From Actinoplanes sp. L3-i22 (GTDB taxonomy: Bacteria; Actinomycetota; Actinomycetes; Mycobacteriales; Micromonosporaceae), in NCBI RefSeq assembly GCF_019704555.1, contig NZ_AP024745.1:7634501-7698500 (forward strand): a DNA stretch of 64,000 nucleotides, written 5' to 3'. The notes under the pieces were generated by a model. The model worked only from the letters and a program-made list of their open reading frames with translations, ran no database searches and was not told the DNA's origin. The stretch's first letter is position 1, and each line of letters opens with the position of its first letter. Shown one piece after another: positions 25,854 to 35,448 of the stretch. The position numbers and the translations under genes are program-made.

Positions 25854-26828
25854 ATGAGCCGGAAAAAGATGATTTCCCTGGTAGCAATGGCCGTGGTCGC
25901 CGTCGCGATATCGACCTTGATCATCGTGAGGGTGACCGCCGACGGCCCCGACGACGTGGTGCGCGCCTACCTCGAGGCGGCGCGCGGCGGTGACCCGGCC
26001 GCCGCGGTGCGGGCGGGCGGGCTCGTCATACCGCCCGCCGGTTCGGCCGCGGCGCTGGCACGCGTGCCGTGGACGGTCCGCTCGGTCGGCGAGCCGATCA
26101 ACGACTCCGGCGACGACGCCGAGGTGCAGGCGGCGATCACCGACGGCTCGGTGGTCGGCGAGGGCCGGTTCGCGCTGCACCGCAGCGGCGGGCGGTGGCA
26201 CATCATCAACCCGTACGTCACGGTGGACGTCGACCCTTCCCCGGTGCGCTTCGCGCCCGGGTCGGTCGGCAAGCAGGAGCTGCTGCCCGGCGTCTACACG
26301 CAGCCCGGTGTCGCGGCGGAGCTGGTCCACGGCACCGACGCCGCCCACCTGGTGGCGCTACCTCCGGTGTTCGCCGACGGCCTTCACGTGCAGCCGCAGT
26401 TCGCCCCGACGGCCACCGCCCAGCAGCGCTTCCAGCAGCTCAGCGACGCCTACCTGGACCGGTGCCGGACCGATCCCGGATGCGCGCCCCGGCCCGCCGA
26501 CACCATCGTCCGGGCCGCCGGGGGCGACGTCTTCGGCGCCGGCCTGCGCGAGACGGCCTGGCGGGTGGTGCGTTACCCGGCGGTCAACCTGCCCGGCGCG
26601 ATCGACCGGAGCACCGACAGCGCTCCGGCGTTCACCGGGCAGGTCACCGTGCCCGGCGTGCTGCACGTCGACGGGGTGACCGCGACCGGTAAGACGTTCT
26701 CGGCGACGTGCCTGCTGAGCGGCGCCCGGTACACCTTGAGCGCCTGGGTGGACGCCGCCGGCGCGCTGCAAGCCGGCTGGACCGGCACGAGCCCGGGAAT
26801 CCCGGTCGACTGCGGGTCCTGGGCTTAG
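25854..26828 (+). CDS. Membrane-anchored protein of unknown function
   Basis: Predicted 324-aa protein with an N-terminal hydrophobic anchor (residues about 7-26) and an extracytoplasmic domain. The first part (DDVVRAYLEAARGGDPAAAVRAG...GRWHIINPYVTVDVD) looks like an NTF2/SnoaL-like fold often found in anchored actinobacterial proteins. Cys residues (DRCRTDPGC) may form a disulfide. It converges on the methyltransferase gene, and the stops overlap by 4 nt. Function unknown. Confidence 0.65.
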   Translation: MSRKKMISLVAMAVVAVAISTLIIVRVTADGPDDVVRAYLEAARGGDPAAAVRAGGLVIPPAGSAAALARVPWTVRSVGEPINDSGDDAEVQAAITDGSVVGEGRFALHRSGGRWHIINPYVTVDVDPSPVRFAPGSVGKQELLPGVYTQPGVAAELVHGTDAAHLVALPPVFADGLHVQPQFAPTATAQQRFQQLSDAYLDRCRTDPGCAPRPADTIVRAAGGDVFGAGLRETAWRVVRYPAVNLPGAIDRSTDSAPAFTGQVTVPGVLHVDGVTATGKTFSATCLLSGARYTLSAWVDAAGALQAGWTGTSPGIPVDCGSWA

Positions 26829-27781
26829 GGCCGGCGCAGCAGGGCCAGATGTCCGAGGTCGATCTCCACGGTGCGGATCAGCTCGAAACCGGCCGCTGTC
26901 ACCTCGGTGACCAGGTCCGCCATCGGCCGGGCGAACGGCAGCCCGCCGGCCTCGGCGACCAGGCGGGCCAGGGTGAACGCGGCCCGTTCCGGCTCGCCGG
27001 CCGGCTCCGCGTCCAGCTGCTGGATCGCCAGGATGCCGCCCGGTCGCAGGCTGCGCCGGATCATCGCCAGGGTCGCGGCCCGGGTCGGTTCGGGGAAGAA
27101 CGGCTGCGCCCAGAACGCCGAGTCGAACGCGGCCGGCTCGTCGAAGTCGCGGGCGTCCATCACCCGGATGTCGGCCCGGCCGGCCACCCCGAGGTCGTGG
27201 GCGCGCTGCCGGGCCACCGCGGCCACCTCCGGGATCAGCTCCAGCGTGGTCGCGCGCATGCCGGGCAGCAGGCTGAGCGCGGTCAGCACGTAGCCGCCGA
27301 CCCCGGAGCCGACGTCGAGCATCCGCCCGTTCGCGATCGCGTCCCGCACCTCGGGGACCGCGCTGTGCAGCTTGTCGACGATCATCCGGGACGGCTCCCC
27401 CGGCTGCATCGCCACCGACAGCGCCACGACCAGGCTCTCGTCCCCGGTCAGCGGCGCCGTCCCGGTGTGCACCACCTCGGCCACCTGCCGGGCGAGAAGG
27501 TGCGCCCGGGCGATCCGGGCGGCCAGCCCGAGCGGCGCGTCCCCGGCCAGCCCCTCGGCGACCTCGTCGTCCAGCCGGAACCGCTCCCCGTCGCGCACCA
27601 CGAACCCGTGCGCCTCGAACGCCGCGAGCAGATCCCCCGCCGGATGCCCGGCGAACCCGTCCACTTCGGCCCGCGTCCGCGGCGTGGCCAGAAAATCCAG
27701 GTAGCCACGCTCTAGCGCGGCGTTGATCAGGGCCAGCGCCTGGGCGCCGTGCTCCCACGCGGACAACGAAGAGATCGACAT
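26825..27781 (-). CDS. SAM-dependent methyltransferase (O-methyltransferase-like, with dimerisation helix domain)
   Basis: Predicted 318-aa enzyme. A winged-helix-like N-terminal region (GYLDFLATPRTRAEVDGFAGHP...VVRDGERFRLDDEVAE) is followed by a Rossmann methyltransferase domain with SAM-binding motif I MLDVGSGVGGY (about residues 155-165) and later SLRPGGILAIQQLDAEP. This layout matches small-molecule O-methyltransferases of actinomycetes. I use the ATG at 27781; a GTG at 27799 adds six residues. It stands alone between polysaccharide genes, and its substrate is unknown. Confidence 0.8.
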   Translation of the reverse strand: MSISSLSAWEHGAQALALINAALERGYLDFLATPRTRAEVDGFAGHPAGDLLAAFEAHGFVVRDGERFRLDDEVAEGLAGDAPLGLAARIARAHLLARQVAEVVHTGTAPLTGDESLVVALSVAMQPGEPSRMIVDKLHSAVPEVRDAIANGRMLDVGSGVGGYVLTALSLLPGMRATTLELIPEVAAVARQRAHDLGVAGRADIRVMDARDFDEPAAFDSAFWAQPFFPEPTRAATLAMIRRSLRPGGILAIQQLDAEPAGEPERAAFTLARLVAEAGGLPFARPMADLVTEVTAAGFELIRTVEIDLGHLALLRRP

Positions 27782-27819
27782 CCCTGCATGCTCTCCCACC
27801 CCGGCCCATTGATCCAGGG

Positions 27820-28734
27820 TCAGTGGCGGGTGACGCTGGCCGGGCCGGGGGTCTCGCGCAGGCGGGACGGGGAGAGCAGGTCACGGGTGGCGGCGCGGCT
27901 GGGCTTCTTGCCGAGCAGGGCCCGGCTGGACTCGCGCAGCAGCAGGGCGGCCCAGAACGCGGTCGCCCGCACAGCGCCCTTGCGGCGGCGGTGCAGCCGG
28001 ACCTTGTTGAGGGTCAGCAGCGCCCACAGCCCCGGCGACACCCGCGAGTCGCCCTCCAGGTGGACCGCGTGCGCGTCCGGAAGGTAGCGCGTGCGCAGAC
28101 CCGCGTCCCGGGCGCGCAGCGCGAAATCCGTCTCCTCGGAATACAGGAAATAGGACTCGTCCCAGGGCGAGATCCGGGTCCAGCATTCCGCGCTGATCAG
28201 CTGCGTGGAGCCTTCCGCCCAGTCGGTGAACGTCTCCGTCTCGTACGCAAGCGGGTTTGTCACCACCTCGCCCAGCAACCGGAAGCGGCCGGCGCGCCGC
28301 GCCCCGAGAATGGCGTCGCCCAGCGTCCGGAGGACGCTCGGTTCCCGGCGCTGGGTGTGGATGAGCGCGCCGGAACCGTCGACCAGACGCGGCACCGCGA
28401 TCCCGGTCTCCGGTTCCCCGAGCGCCTCCAGAAGGCGCGGAATGCACCCGGGCGTGAGGCGAACATCGGGATTCAGAACCAGGATCGCATCGTACGAGGG
28501 AGACGCCGCGACCGCCGCGTTGATCCCGGCCGCATAGCCCGCGTTCCGCCCCATCTCGACGACTGTCGCGTCCGGTGCGAGTTCCCGGATCAGCGCGACA
28601 CTGTTGTCCCTGGAGGCGTTGTCGGCGACCGTGAGGTGCCATTTCAGGCCGTCCAGGCCGGTGCGGAGACCGGCGATCAGGTCGGGGATCAACCGTTCGC
28701 TGTTGTAGGAGACGACCGCAACCAGAATCGTCAT
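27820..28734 (-). CDS. Family 2 glycosyltransferase (rhamnosyltransferase/WbbL-like)
   Basis: Predicted 304-aa transferase. TILVAVVSYNSERLIPDLI, ADNASRDNS, GRNAGYAAGINAAV, LVLNPDVRL and FLYSEETDFALRARDAG are hallmark segments of the WbbL/rhamnosyltransferase branch of GT2. The nearby complete dTDP-rhamnose gene set supports rhamnose as donor, but this is inference. The ATG overlaps the upstream stop (ATGA). Last gene of a four-gene coupled operon. Confidence 0.83.
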   Translation of the reverse strand: MTILVAVVSYNSERLIPDLIAGLRTGLDGLKWHLTVADNASRDNSVALIRELAPDATVVEMGRNAGYAAGINAAVAASPSYDAILVLNPDVRLTPGCIPRLLEALGEPETGIAVPRLVDGSGALIHTQRREPSVLRTLGDAILGARRAGRFRLLGEVVTNPLAYETETFTDWAEGSTQLISAECWTRISPWDESYFLYSEETDFALRARDAGLRTRYLPDAHAVHLEGDSRVSPGLWALLTLNKVRLHRRRKGAVRATAFWAALLLRESSRALLGKKPSRAATRDLLSPSRLRETPGPASVTRH

Positions 28735-29801
28735 CGCGACGCCAGCCTCGCTTTCAGTCCGCGGAGCACCTTTCCGGTGCGGCCGCTCTTGAGTTTCTCG
28801 CCGAGCGCGCCCTGCTTGAGCGAGCGCGACACCGCGGTCTGGGTGCGCCGGGCGGTGGTGACCGACCAGGACCGGCCGACCCGGCCCGCGGCGACCGGGG
28901 TCTCGTCGTTCATCAGCCGCGTCTTGTAGAGCGCCTCGGATTTGCCGAGGTCGATCTGGCGGATGCCGTCGGCGGCGCCGGATTCGGCCATCCGCAGGCA
29001 GAGCAGAATGCCGGCGGAGTATTTGGACAGGTCCATGTCGTAGGACGGGAACCAGTAGGCGAGCACCGACTGACTGCGCAAGCCGAGGTGCGCGGCGACC
29101 GGCCGGTCCCCGGCGTAGATCGTGGAGACCACCGCGCGGCAGTCGTCGTTCGCCGACGCCTGCAATTCCTCCAGCACGCCGGAGATCCACGGGGTGGAGA
29201 ACCGGTCGTACTGCTGGGTCCGCAGGTACTGCGCGGATTTCCAGTCGCGCAGCGCGGCGAGGCCGGCCGGGTCGCGGTCGTCCCAGACGAATCGTTCGTC
29301 GCCGACCTCGCGGACCATTTTCCGCTGTTTGCGCAGCGTCTGCTTGACCACGTCACCGGATTTATTACGATCCTCGACGTACGCCGGATAACCGTCCCCG
29401 AGATTCATCAGCGGCGACGGCATCGTCGACGTGTGAAAGCCGGAGAATTGCGCGGCCATCAGGTGGTCGAATTCCCAGACCGGCAGTTTGCACGCCTTGA
29501 GCAGCGCCATCGGGTCGACGGCAAAACCATTCCTGGCGACCATTCCCTGGCAGTCGGTGATCCCGAATCCGATCGGCACCCCGATCACCCGGTTGCGCAC
29601 CTCGAACGGGAAGAATCCGGCGATCCCGTCGGCGTCCTCGAGCACCGCCACCCGGGCGGTGGGCCGCTGCCGGGCGACCGCGACGCTGAACTCCGGGGCC
29701 AGGAACGGGTTCTGCAGCTCCGGCCGGTCCTTCTGGAACTGGCGCCAGGCGGTCAGCTCGGCGGGGCCGAGTTCGTCCGGCCGGACCACGCTGATCTTCA
29801 T
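28731..29801 (-). CDS. GNAT/FemAB-like acetyltransferase-fold protein (CelD/BcsL family)
   Basis: Predicted 356-aa protein of the Acetyltransf_6 type often found in polysaccharide operons. Typical are VLEDADGIAGFFPFEVR, the QTLRKQRKMVREVG helix, and VAAHLGLRSQSVLAYWFPSYDMDLSKYSAGILL. The C-terminal tail is basic (LKSGRTGKVLRGLKARLASR). The ATG at 29801 overlaps the UDP-glucose dehydrogenase stop by 4 nt. It probably transfers an acyl or aminoacyl group to a sugar or lipid carrier, but no substrate can be named. Confidence 0.8.
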   Translation of the reverse strand: MKISVVRPDELGPAELTAWRQFQKDRPELQNPFLAPEFSVAVARQRPTARVAVLEDADGIAGFFPFEVRNRVIGVPIGFGITDCQGMVARNGFAVDPMALLKACKLPVWEFDHLMAAQFSGFHTSTMPSPLMNLGDGYPAYVEDRNKSGDVVKQTLRKQRKMVREVGDERFVWDDRDPAGLAALRDWKSAQYLRTQQYDRFSTPWISGVLEELQASANDDCRAVVSTIYAGDRPVAAHLGLRSQSVLAYWFPSYDMDLSKYSAGILLCLRMAESGAADGIRQIDLGKSEALYKTRLMNDETPVAAGRVGRSWSVTTARRTQTAVSRSLKQGALGEKLKSGRTGKVLRGLKARLASR

Positions 29802-31147
29802 GAACGTACGGCTCCCTGGACGGAGGGGCGGCCGAGGGCGCGGTAGTCCCAGCCCGCGGCGGCCCAGTGGGCGGGGACGAGCGCGTGGCGCCCGTCGACG
29901 ATCCGGGTGCGGCGGACCACCGCGGCCATCGCCGACGGCTCGATCTCGCGGAACTCGTTCCACTCGGTCAGCAGGACCACCACGTCCGCGTCCCGGGCAG
30001 CGTCCAGCGCGCTTGTCGCGTAGCCCAGCTCGGGGTGCACCCGGCGGGCGTTGTCGAGGGCGGCCGGGTCGTAGACGATCACGTCGGCGCCCATCCGGTG
30101 CAGCGTGGCGGCCACGTCCAGGGCGGGCGCGTCGCGGATGTCGTCGGAGTTCGGCTTGAACGCGGCGCCGAGCGCGGCGACCCGCTTGCCGGCGACGTCA
30201 CCGCCGCAGAGCTCGACGACCAGATCGACGGTACGGGCGCGGCGCCGCCGGTTGATGCCGTCGATCTCGCGCAGGAAGCCGACCGCCTGGCCGACGCCGA
30301 GCTCCTCGGCCCGGTGCGCGAACGCGCGGATGTCCTTGGGCAGGCAGCCGCCGCCGAAGCCGAGCCCGGGGCGCAGGAACTTGCCGCCGATCCGCTCGTC
30401 GTACGCCAGTGCCTCGGCCAGGTCGTGAACGTCGGCGCCGGTCGCCTCGCAGACCTCGGCCATCGCGTTGATGTAGGAGATCTTGGTGGCCAGGAACGAG
30501 TTCGCGGCGACCTTGACCAGCTCGGCGGTCTGCAGGTCGGTGACCTTGACCGGCACGTCCTGGGCCAGGACCGGCTGGTACGCGGCGCGCAGCTGCTCCT
30601 CGGCCCACTCGCTGGTGACCCCGAAGACCAGCCGGTCGGGCTTCATCGTGTCGTCGACGGCGAAGCCCTCGCGCAGGAACTCCGGGTTCCAGGCCAGCTC
30701 GATCCGGTCCCCGGCCGGGGCCAGCTCGTGGAGCAGGGCGGCGAGGCGGGCGGCGGTGCCGACCGGCACGGTGGACTTGCCGACCACCAGGACGCGACGG
30801 TCCAGGTGCCGGGCCAGCGCGGTGACCGCGGCATCGACGTACCGCAGATCGGCGGCCTCGGAATCCGCTTGCTGGGGCGTACCCACGCAGATGAAATGGA
30901 CGTCGCCGAAGGCGGCGGCCTCGGCGAAGTCGGCGGTGAACCGCAGGCGGCCGGACTCCAGGGCCTTGGCGAGCAGCTCGGGCAGGCCGGGTTCGAAGAA
31001 CGGGACCTCACCCGCGGCCAGCTTCCGGATCTTCTCGGTGTCGACGTCGACACCGAGAACCTCGAAGCCCATGACGGCCATGCAGATCGCATGGGTGGCG
31101 CCGAGATAGCCGGTGCCGATCACGGTGAGACGGGGACGTGCGGTCAT
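29798..31147 (-). CDS. UDP-glucose 6-dehydrogenase
   Basis: Predicted 449-aa NAD-dependent enzyme that oxidises UDP-glucose to UDP-glucuronate for acidic polysaccharide. The N-terminal Rossmann fold begins LTVIGTGYLGATHA. The catalytic Cys is in GFGGGCLPKD, with EFLREG, the helix KVAANSFLATKISYINAMAEVCE and the C-terminal domain FKPNSDDIRDAPALD all present. Length is normal. The ATG overlaps the glycosylphosphotransferase stop (TGATG). Second gene of the operon, implying a uronic acid in the product. Confidence 0.92.
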   Translation of the reverse strand: MTARPRLTVIGTGYLGATHAICMAVMGFEVLGVDVDTEKIRKLAAGEVPFFEPGLPELLAKALESGRLRFTADFAEAAAFGDVHFICVGTPQQADSEAADLRYVDAAVTALARHLDRRVLVVGKSTVPVGTAARLAALLHELAPAGDRIELAWNPEFLREGFAVDDTMKPDRLVFGVTSEWAEEQLRAAYQPVLAQDVPVKVTDLQTAELVKVAANSFLATKISYINAMAEVCEATGADVHDLAEALAYDERIGGKFLRPGLGFGGGCLPKDIRAFAHRAEELGVGQAVGFLREIDGINRRRRARTVDLVVELCGGDVAGKRVAALGAAFKPNSDDIRDAPALDVAATLHRMGADVIVYDPAALDNARRVHPELGYATSALDAARDADVVVLLTEWNEFREIEPSAMAAVVRRTRIVDGRHALVPAHWAAAGWDYRALGRPSVQGAVRS

Positions 31148-32643
31148 CAATAGGCTCCCGAACTACGCACTACCGCGCTGACGGTACGGAACAGAATGGC
31201 CAGGTCCATGGCGAGCGACCAGTTCTCGACGTAGCTGAGATCCAGCCGGATCGACTCCTCCCAGGACAGGTCGGAGCGGCCGGACACCTGCCACAGGCCG
31301 GTCAGGCCGGGCTTGACGACGAGCCGGCGCAGCATGTCCGACGGGTAGCCGGCCACCTCGCGGGCCAGCGGCGGGCGCGGCCCGACCAGCGACATGTCGC
31401 CCTTGACCACGTTGAACAGCTGGGGCAGCTCGTCCACCGAGAAGCGGCGCAGCCAGTGGCCGATCGGCGTGATCCGCGGATCCTGCTTGATCTTGAAGAG
31501 CTCGCCGTCGTGCTCGTTGAGCTTCTGCAGCTCGGCAAGCCGGGCCTCGGCGTCGACCACCATGGTGCGGAACTTGTAGAGCATGAACGTGCGGCCGTCC
31601 TTGCCGACCCGCTCCTGCTTGAAGATCGCCGGGCCGCGGCCGCCCTTGCCGAACATCACCAGGCCGGCGACCACGAGCAGGATCGGCGACAGCAGGGCGA
31701 GCAGCAGCAGGGCGCCGACCCGGTCGAAGGTGGCCTTGAAGAAGCGGGCGCTGCCCTTGAGCTTGGGGTGCTCGACGTGCAGCATCGGCAGGCCGTCGAC
31801 CGGGCGGATGGTGGTCCGGTCACCGGCGACGTCGACCAGGGTGCTGGCCACGATCAGGTCGATCTCCTCGCGCTCCAGCTGCCAGGCGAGCCGGCGCAGG
31901 GCCGGGCCGTCGATCTCCGGGCAGGCGAGCACGATCACGGTGTCCGCGTCGGCGCGGGTGACCGCCGAGTCCACCTTCTCGAACGTGCCGTAGACCGGCG
32001 GCATGCCGGCCGCGAACGTCTTCGGGGTCGGTGCGGCCGGCAGCACCGCGCCGATCACGCCGAGCCCGTGGAAGCGCTCGCGGCGCAGCCGGCGGGTCAT
32101 GTCGGAGACCGCCTGCTCGTGCCCGACCAGCAGCACCCGGTGCAGCCGGTTGCCGCGGCCCCAGGAGCGGTGCAGGCGCTGGCGGTAGAGGTAGCGCGCG
32201 CCGAGGTCGACGACGATCGCCAGCGGTAGCGCGATGCTGACGTAACCGCGGGCCAGGCGCAGGTCGAAGGCGAAGGAGACGATGGCCAGCATCGCGGTGA
32301 GCGCGACGCCGGAGCGGAACACCCGGGCGTACTCGTCGGTGCCGACGAACAGGTGGCGCGGCTCGTAGGCCCGGTTCGCCGAGAGACAGACGATCCAGGC
32401 GATCGGCAGCAGCGCCGTCAGCAGGATGTAGCCCCGCATGTTCGGCTCGTCGCCGTCCGGCCCGAAGCGCAGGACCAGCGCCCAGCTCGCGGCACCGAGG
32501 CCCACCACGTAGTCGATCAGATACAGCATCCGGGCGTAGCGGTTCTGCCACCCCACCCGGGTCTCGCCGGCCCGTTTACCCCGCCGGACGCCGAGCGCTC
32601 TGTCGCTCAGGTCGACGGTGGCCAACGACTCGATTGTCTGCAC
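31147..32643 (-). CDS. Exopolysaccharide polyprenyl-phosphate glycosylphosphotransferase (WcaJ/CpsE-type)
   Basis: Predicted 498-aa membrane protein that starts repeat-unit assembly by moving sugar-1-phosphate to undecaprenyl phosphate. It has four N-terminal membrane segments (about residues 40-125), a cytoplasmic CoA-binding-like domain, another membrane helix (VGALLLLALLSPILLVVAGLVMF) and the catalytic bacterial sugar transferase domain with KQERVGKDG, YKFRTM, FSVDELPQLFNVVKGDMSLVGPRPP-like residues and PGLTGLWQVSGRS. I start at the GTG at 32643 preceded by GGGGGCAGAG; a TTG at 32670 lacks a site. First gene of the coupled operon with UDP-glucose dehydrogenase. Confidence 0.9.
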   Translation of the reverse strand: MQTIESLATVDLSDRALGVRRGKRAGETRVGWQNRYARMLYLIDYVVGLGAASWALVLRFGPDGDEPNMRGYILLTALLPIAWIVCLSANRAYEPRHLFVGTDEYARVFRSGVALTAMLAIVSFAFDLRLARGYVSIALPLAIVVDLGARYLYRQRLHRSWGRGNRLHRVLLVGHEQAVSDMTRRLRRERFHGLGVIGAVLPAAPTPKTFAAGMPPVYGTFEKVDSAVTRADADTVIVLACPEIDGPALRRLAWQLEREEIDLIVASTLVDVAGDRTTIRPVDGLPMLHVEHPKLKGSARFFKATFDRVGALLLLALLSPILLVVAGLVMFGKGGRGPAIFKQERVGKDGRTFMLYKFRTMVVDAEARLAELQKLNEHDGELFKIKQDPRITPIGHWLRRFSVDELPQLFNVVKGDMSLVGPRPPLAREVAGYPSDMLRRLVVKPGLTGLWQVSGRSDLSWEESIRLDLSYVENWSLAMDLAILFRTVSAVVRSSGAY

Positions 32644-32932
32644 GCCTCTGCCCCCATTGGCTGCGGTCAATCCAATACCAAGGAATTAGTGGGAATCCGG
32701 ACAAGCCGGATCCGTCAGGCGTCGAAGCCCACGCCCAGCTTAGAGTGATCGATCGGTCACACAACGGAGACCCACCGGACACATGAGACAGACTCCCGAA
32801 CCGTGACCCTTCCGCGCTACACCTTTCCGGCCGCCGCGATTGGCGGTTCGGCTGAGGCTCAAAGGCGTCCGTCCAGTTCGGAGACGACACCCATACTACG
32901 GGGATCTACGCAGGTCAATCGCTCGCAGCGGA
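32644..32932. other. Intergenic region upstream of the glycosylphosphotransferase operon
   Basis: This 289-bp gap contains no convincing gene. It lies upstream of the glycosylphosphotransferase and downstream of rmlC, both on the minus strand, and must carry the operon promoter. A GATCGATCGGTC stretch near 32747-32758 contains overlapping GATC palindromes that may be an operator. Confidence 0.5.
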
Positions 32933-33544
32933 CTATTGACTGTCGTCATCTCGACGCATTGTTTCCACGTAGTCACGGCACGTGTCATACCGCGGAAGCA
33001 GCTCCGCCGCAAGGGCCTCGGACAGCGACGGCGCGGCCGCGTCCTTCGGCGACAGCAGCGGCACCTCGGCCGGCCAGGCGATGCCCAGCTCGGGGTCGAG
33101 CGGATGAACGCCGTGCTCGTGACCCGGCCGGTACGTCGACGAGCACAGGTACGTCACGACGGCGCCCTCGGTCAGCGAGCAGAACGCGTGCCCCAGCCCC
33201 TCCTCGAGGTAGACGGCCCGCCGGTCGACGTCGTCGAGCCGCACCGCCTCCCACTGGCCGAACGTCGGCGAGCCGGCCCGGATGTCCACCACCACGTCGA
33301 GGACCGCGCCCGAGACACAGGTCACGTACTTGGCCTGGCCGGGCGGGACGTCGGCGAAGTGCACGCCGCGCACCACGCCCTTGGCCGAGACGGACAGGTT
33401 CGCCTGGGCCAGGTCGAGCGGGTGCCCGACGGCGGCGGCCAGGTGGTCGAAGCGGTACCACTCGAGGAAGGTGCCGCGGTCGTCGCCGTACTGGGTGGGG
33501 GTGACCTCCCACCCGCCCTCGATGCTCAGCGGCCGGATCTTCAC
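32933..33544 (-). CDS. rmlC: dTDP-4-dehydrorhamnose 3,5-epimerase
   Basis: Predicted 203-aa cupin-fold epimerase, third step of dTDP-L-rhamnose synthesis. [39 protein letters not shown] (catalytic His in RGVH) and [13 protein letters not shown] match the family. It follows rmlA with a GTGA overlap. The acidic C-terminal tail (RRDDDSQ) is short. Length is as expected. Confidence 0.9.
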   Translation of the reverse strand: MKIRPLSIEGGWEVTPTQYGDDRGTFLEWYRFDHLAAAVGHPLDLAQANLSVSAKGVVRGVHFADVPPGQAKYVTCVSGAVLDVVVDIRAGSPTFGQWEAVRLDDVDRRAVYLEEGLGHAFCSLTEGAVVTYLCSSTYRPGHEHGVHPLDPELGIAWPAEVPLLSPKDAAAPSLSEALAAELLPRYDTCRDYVETMRRDDDSQ

Positions 33545-34425
33545 AGCGCTCCCCCGAACGGCCCGGTCTCCAGCAGGCGCTCCAGGTAGACGCCGTAGCC
33601 GCTCTTCAGCAGCGGCCGGGCCACCTCGCGGAGCTGGTCGTCGGAGATGAACCCCAGACGCCACGCGGCCTCCTCGACACAGCCGATCTTGAGGCCCTGC
33701 CGCTCCTCGATCACCCGCACGTACTCCGAGGCCTGCACCATCGACTGGAACGTGCCGGTGTCCAGCCACACCGTGCCCCGGTCCAGGACGGTCACGTCGA
33801 GCTTGCCGCGCCGCCGGTACTCCTCGTTGACCGCGGTGATCTCCAGCTCGCCCCGTGCGCTGGGCTCCAGAGCGTTCGCGATCGCCACCACGTCGGCATC
33901 GTAGAAGTAGAGGCCCGGGACGACGTACGTCGACTTCGGCTTCTCGGGTTTCTCCTCGATCGACAGCACCTTGCCGGCCTCGTCGAACTCGACGACGCCG
34001 TACCGCTCCGGGTCGGCCACCGGATAGGCGAAGACCCGCCCGCCGACCGGGTCGGCGAACCGGGCCAGCTGCCGGCCGAGCCCGACGCCGTGGAAGATGT
34101 TGTCGCCGAGGATCAGCGCGACCGGATCGTTCCCGATGAAGTCAGCGCCGATCCGGAAGGCCTGGGCGATCCCGTCCGGTTTCGGTTGTTCGGCATAAGA
34201 AAGGGACAGACCGAAACGACTTCCGTCACCGAGCAACCGCTCAAAATGCGGTTGATCCTCGGGAGTGGTGATGACCAGGATCTCCCGAATTCCGGCGGAT
34301 ACCAGGGTGGTCAACGGGTAGTACACCATCGGTTTGTCAAAAATTGGCATTAACTGTTTCGACATGGCCATCGTGATCGGCCAGAGCCGCGAGCCGGTGC
34401 CACCGGCCAGGAGGATTCCACGCAC
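33541..34425 (-). CDS. rmlA: Glucose-1-phosphate thymidylyltransferase
   Basis: Predicted 294-aa nucleotidyltransferase, first step of dTDP-L-rhamnose synthesis. The signature [13 protein letters not shown]...[27 protein letters not shown] and [16 protein letters not shown] are present. GTG start, with a TAGTCT box 6 nt upstream and no ribosome-binding site, suggests a leaderless mRNA. Divergent from rmlB and followed by rmlC. Confidence 0.92.
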   Translation of the reverse strand: MRGILLAGGTGSRLWPITMAMSKQLMPIFDKPMVYYPLTTLVSAGIREILVITTPEDQPHFERLLGDGSRFGLSLSYAEQPKPDGIAQAFRIGADFIGNDPVALILGDNIFHGVGLGRQLARFADPVGGRVFAYPVADPERYGVVEFDEAGKVLSIEEKPEKPKSTYVVPGLYFYDADVVAIANALEPSARGELEITAVNEEYRRRGKLDVTVLDRGTVWLDTGTFQSMVQASEYVRVIEERQGLKIGCVEEAAWRLGFISDDQLREVARPLLKSGYGVYLERLLETGPFGGAL

Positions 34426-34470
34426 CGACGCAGACTATGCACAGTGGAGGCGGTAGTACACTCGGCCGTC
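34426..34470. promoter_or_regulatory. 45-bp divergent promoter between rmlA and rmlB
   Basis: On the minus strand TAGTCT (34437-34432) lies 6 nt before the rmlA GTG. On the plus strand TACACT (34457-34462) lies 8 nt before the rmlB GTG. Both fit -10 boxes for leaderless transcripts, and neither gene has a ribosome-binding site in the gap. The two promoters overlap, so they may compete or share control. Confidence 0.5.
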
Positions 34471-35448
34471 GTGCAGATTCTCGTGACCGGAGGCGCCGGT
34501 TTCATCGGTTCGGCCTATGTCCGGGCGGTACTAAAGGATGAATTCGCAGGTGCGGTCGGCGCCTCGGTGACCGTCCTGGACCTGTTGTCCTATTCCGGCA
34601 ACCTCGCCAATTTACCCGTGACGGATTCCCGACTGAACTTCGTCCGCGGCGACATCACCGACGCGGCGCTGCTGCGCGACCTGCTGCCCGGGCACGACGC
34701 GGTCGTCCACTTCGCCGCCGAGTCGCACGTGGACCGGTCGATCAACAGCGCGGTGCCGTTCGTGACGACCAACGTGCTCGGCACCCAGATACTGCTCGAC
34801 GCGGCGCGGGCGGCCGGGGTCGGGCGGTTCCTGCACGTCTCGACCGACGAGGTGTACGGGTCCATCGAGGAGGGATCATGGACGGAGGCGTGGCCGCTGG
34901 CGCCGAATTCGCCGTACGCCGCCTCGAAGGCCTCTTCTGATCTTCTCGCCCTCGCCGCGCACCGCACCCACGGCATGGACGTCGTGGTCACCCGCTGCTC
35001 GAACAACTACGGCACGCACCAGTTCCCGGAGAAGGTCATCCCGCTGTTCGTGACGAACCTGCTGGACGGCAAACCGGTGCCGCTCTACGGCGACGGCGGC
35101 AACATCCGGGACTGGCTGCACGTCACCGACCACGTCCGCGGGATCCAGCTCGCCCTGGAGAAGGGCCGCGCCGGCGAGGTCTACAACATCGGCGGCGGCA
35201 CCGAGCTGACCAACCTCGCCCTGACCCGCATGCTGCTCGACGCCTGCGGCGCGGACTGGGACATGGTCACCCGGGTCCAGGACCGCAAGGGCCACGATCG
35301 GCGCTACTCCCTCGACATTTCCAAGATCAAAAACGAATTGGGGTACGAGCCGCAGGTCACCCTCGAGCAGGGACTCGCCGACACGGTCACCTGGTTCCGC
35401 GACAACCGGGCCTGGTGGGAACCGCTCAAGACCCGGGCCGGCCTCTGA
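34471..35448 (+). CDS. rmlB: dTDP-glucose 4,6-dehydratase
   Basis: Predicted 325-aa short-chain dehydrogenase-fold enzyme, second step of dTDP-L-rhamnose synthesis. The NAD site is TGGAGFIGSAYV. HFAAESHVDRSI, STDEVYGS and the catalytic YAASK (Tyr and Lys) are all seen, plus NNYGTHQFPEK and GDGGNIRDWLHV. I use the GTG at 34471 because the longer frame to 34444 crosses the promoter. It ends in a TGATG overlap with rmlD. Confidence 0.93.
   Translation: MQILVTGGAGFIGSAYVRAVLKDEFAGAVGASVTVLDLLSYSGNLANLPVTDSRLNFVRGDITDAALLRDLLPGHDAVVHFAAESHVDRSINSAVPFVTTNVLGTQILLDAARAAGVGRFLHVSTDEVYGSIEEGSWTEAWPLAPNSPYAASKASSDLLALAAHRTHGMDVVVTRCSNNYGTHQFPEKVIPLFVTNLLDGKPVPLYGDGGNIRDWLHVTDHVRGIQLALEKGRAGEVYNIGGGTELTNLALTRMLLDACGADWDMVTRVQDRKGHDRRYSLDISKIKNELGYEPQVTLEQGLADTVTWFRDNRAWWEPLKTRAGL

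Noticed and set aside
32644..32670. TTG start at 32670 for the glycosylphosphotransferase
   Set aside because: No ribosome-binding site precedes it, while the GTG at 32643 has a G-rich site at good spacing.
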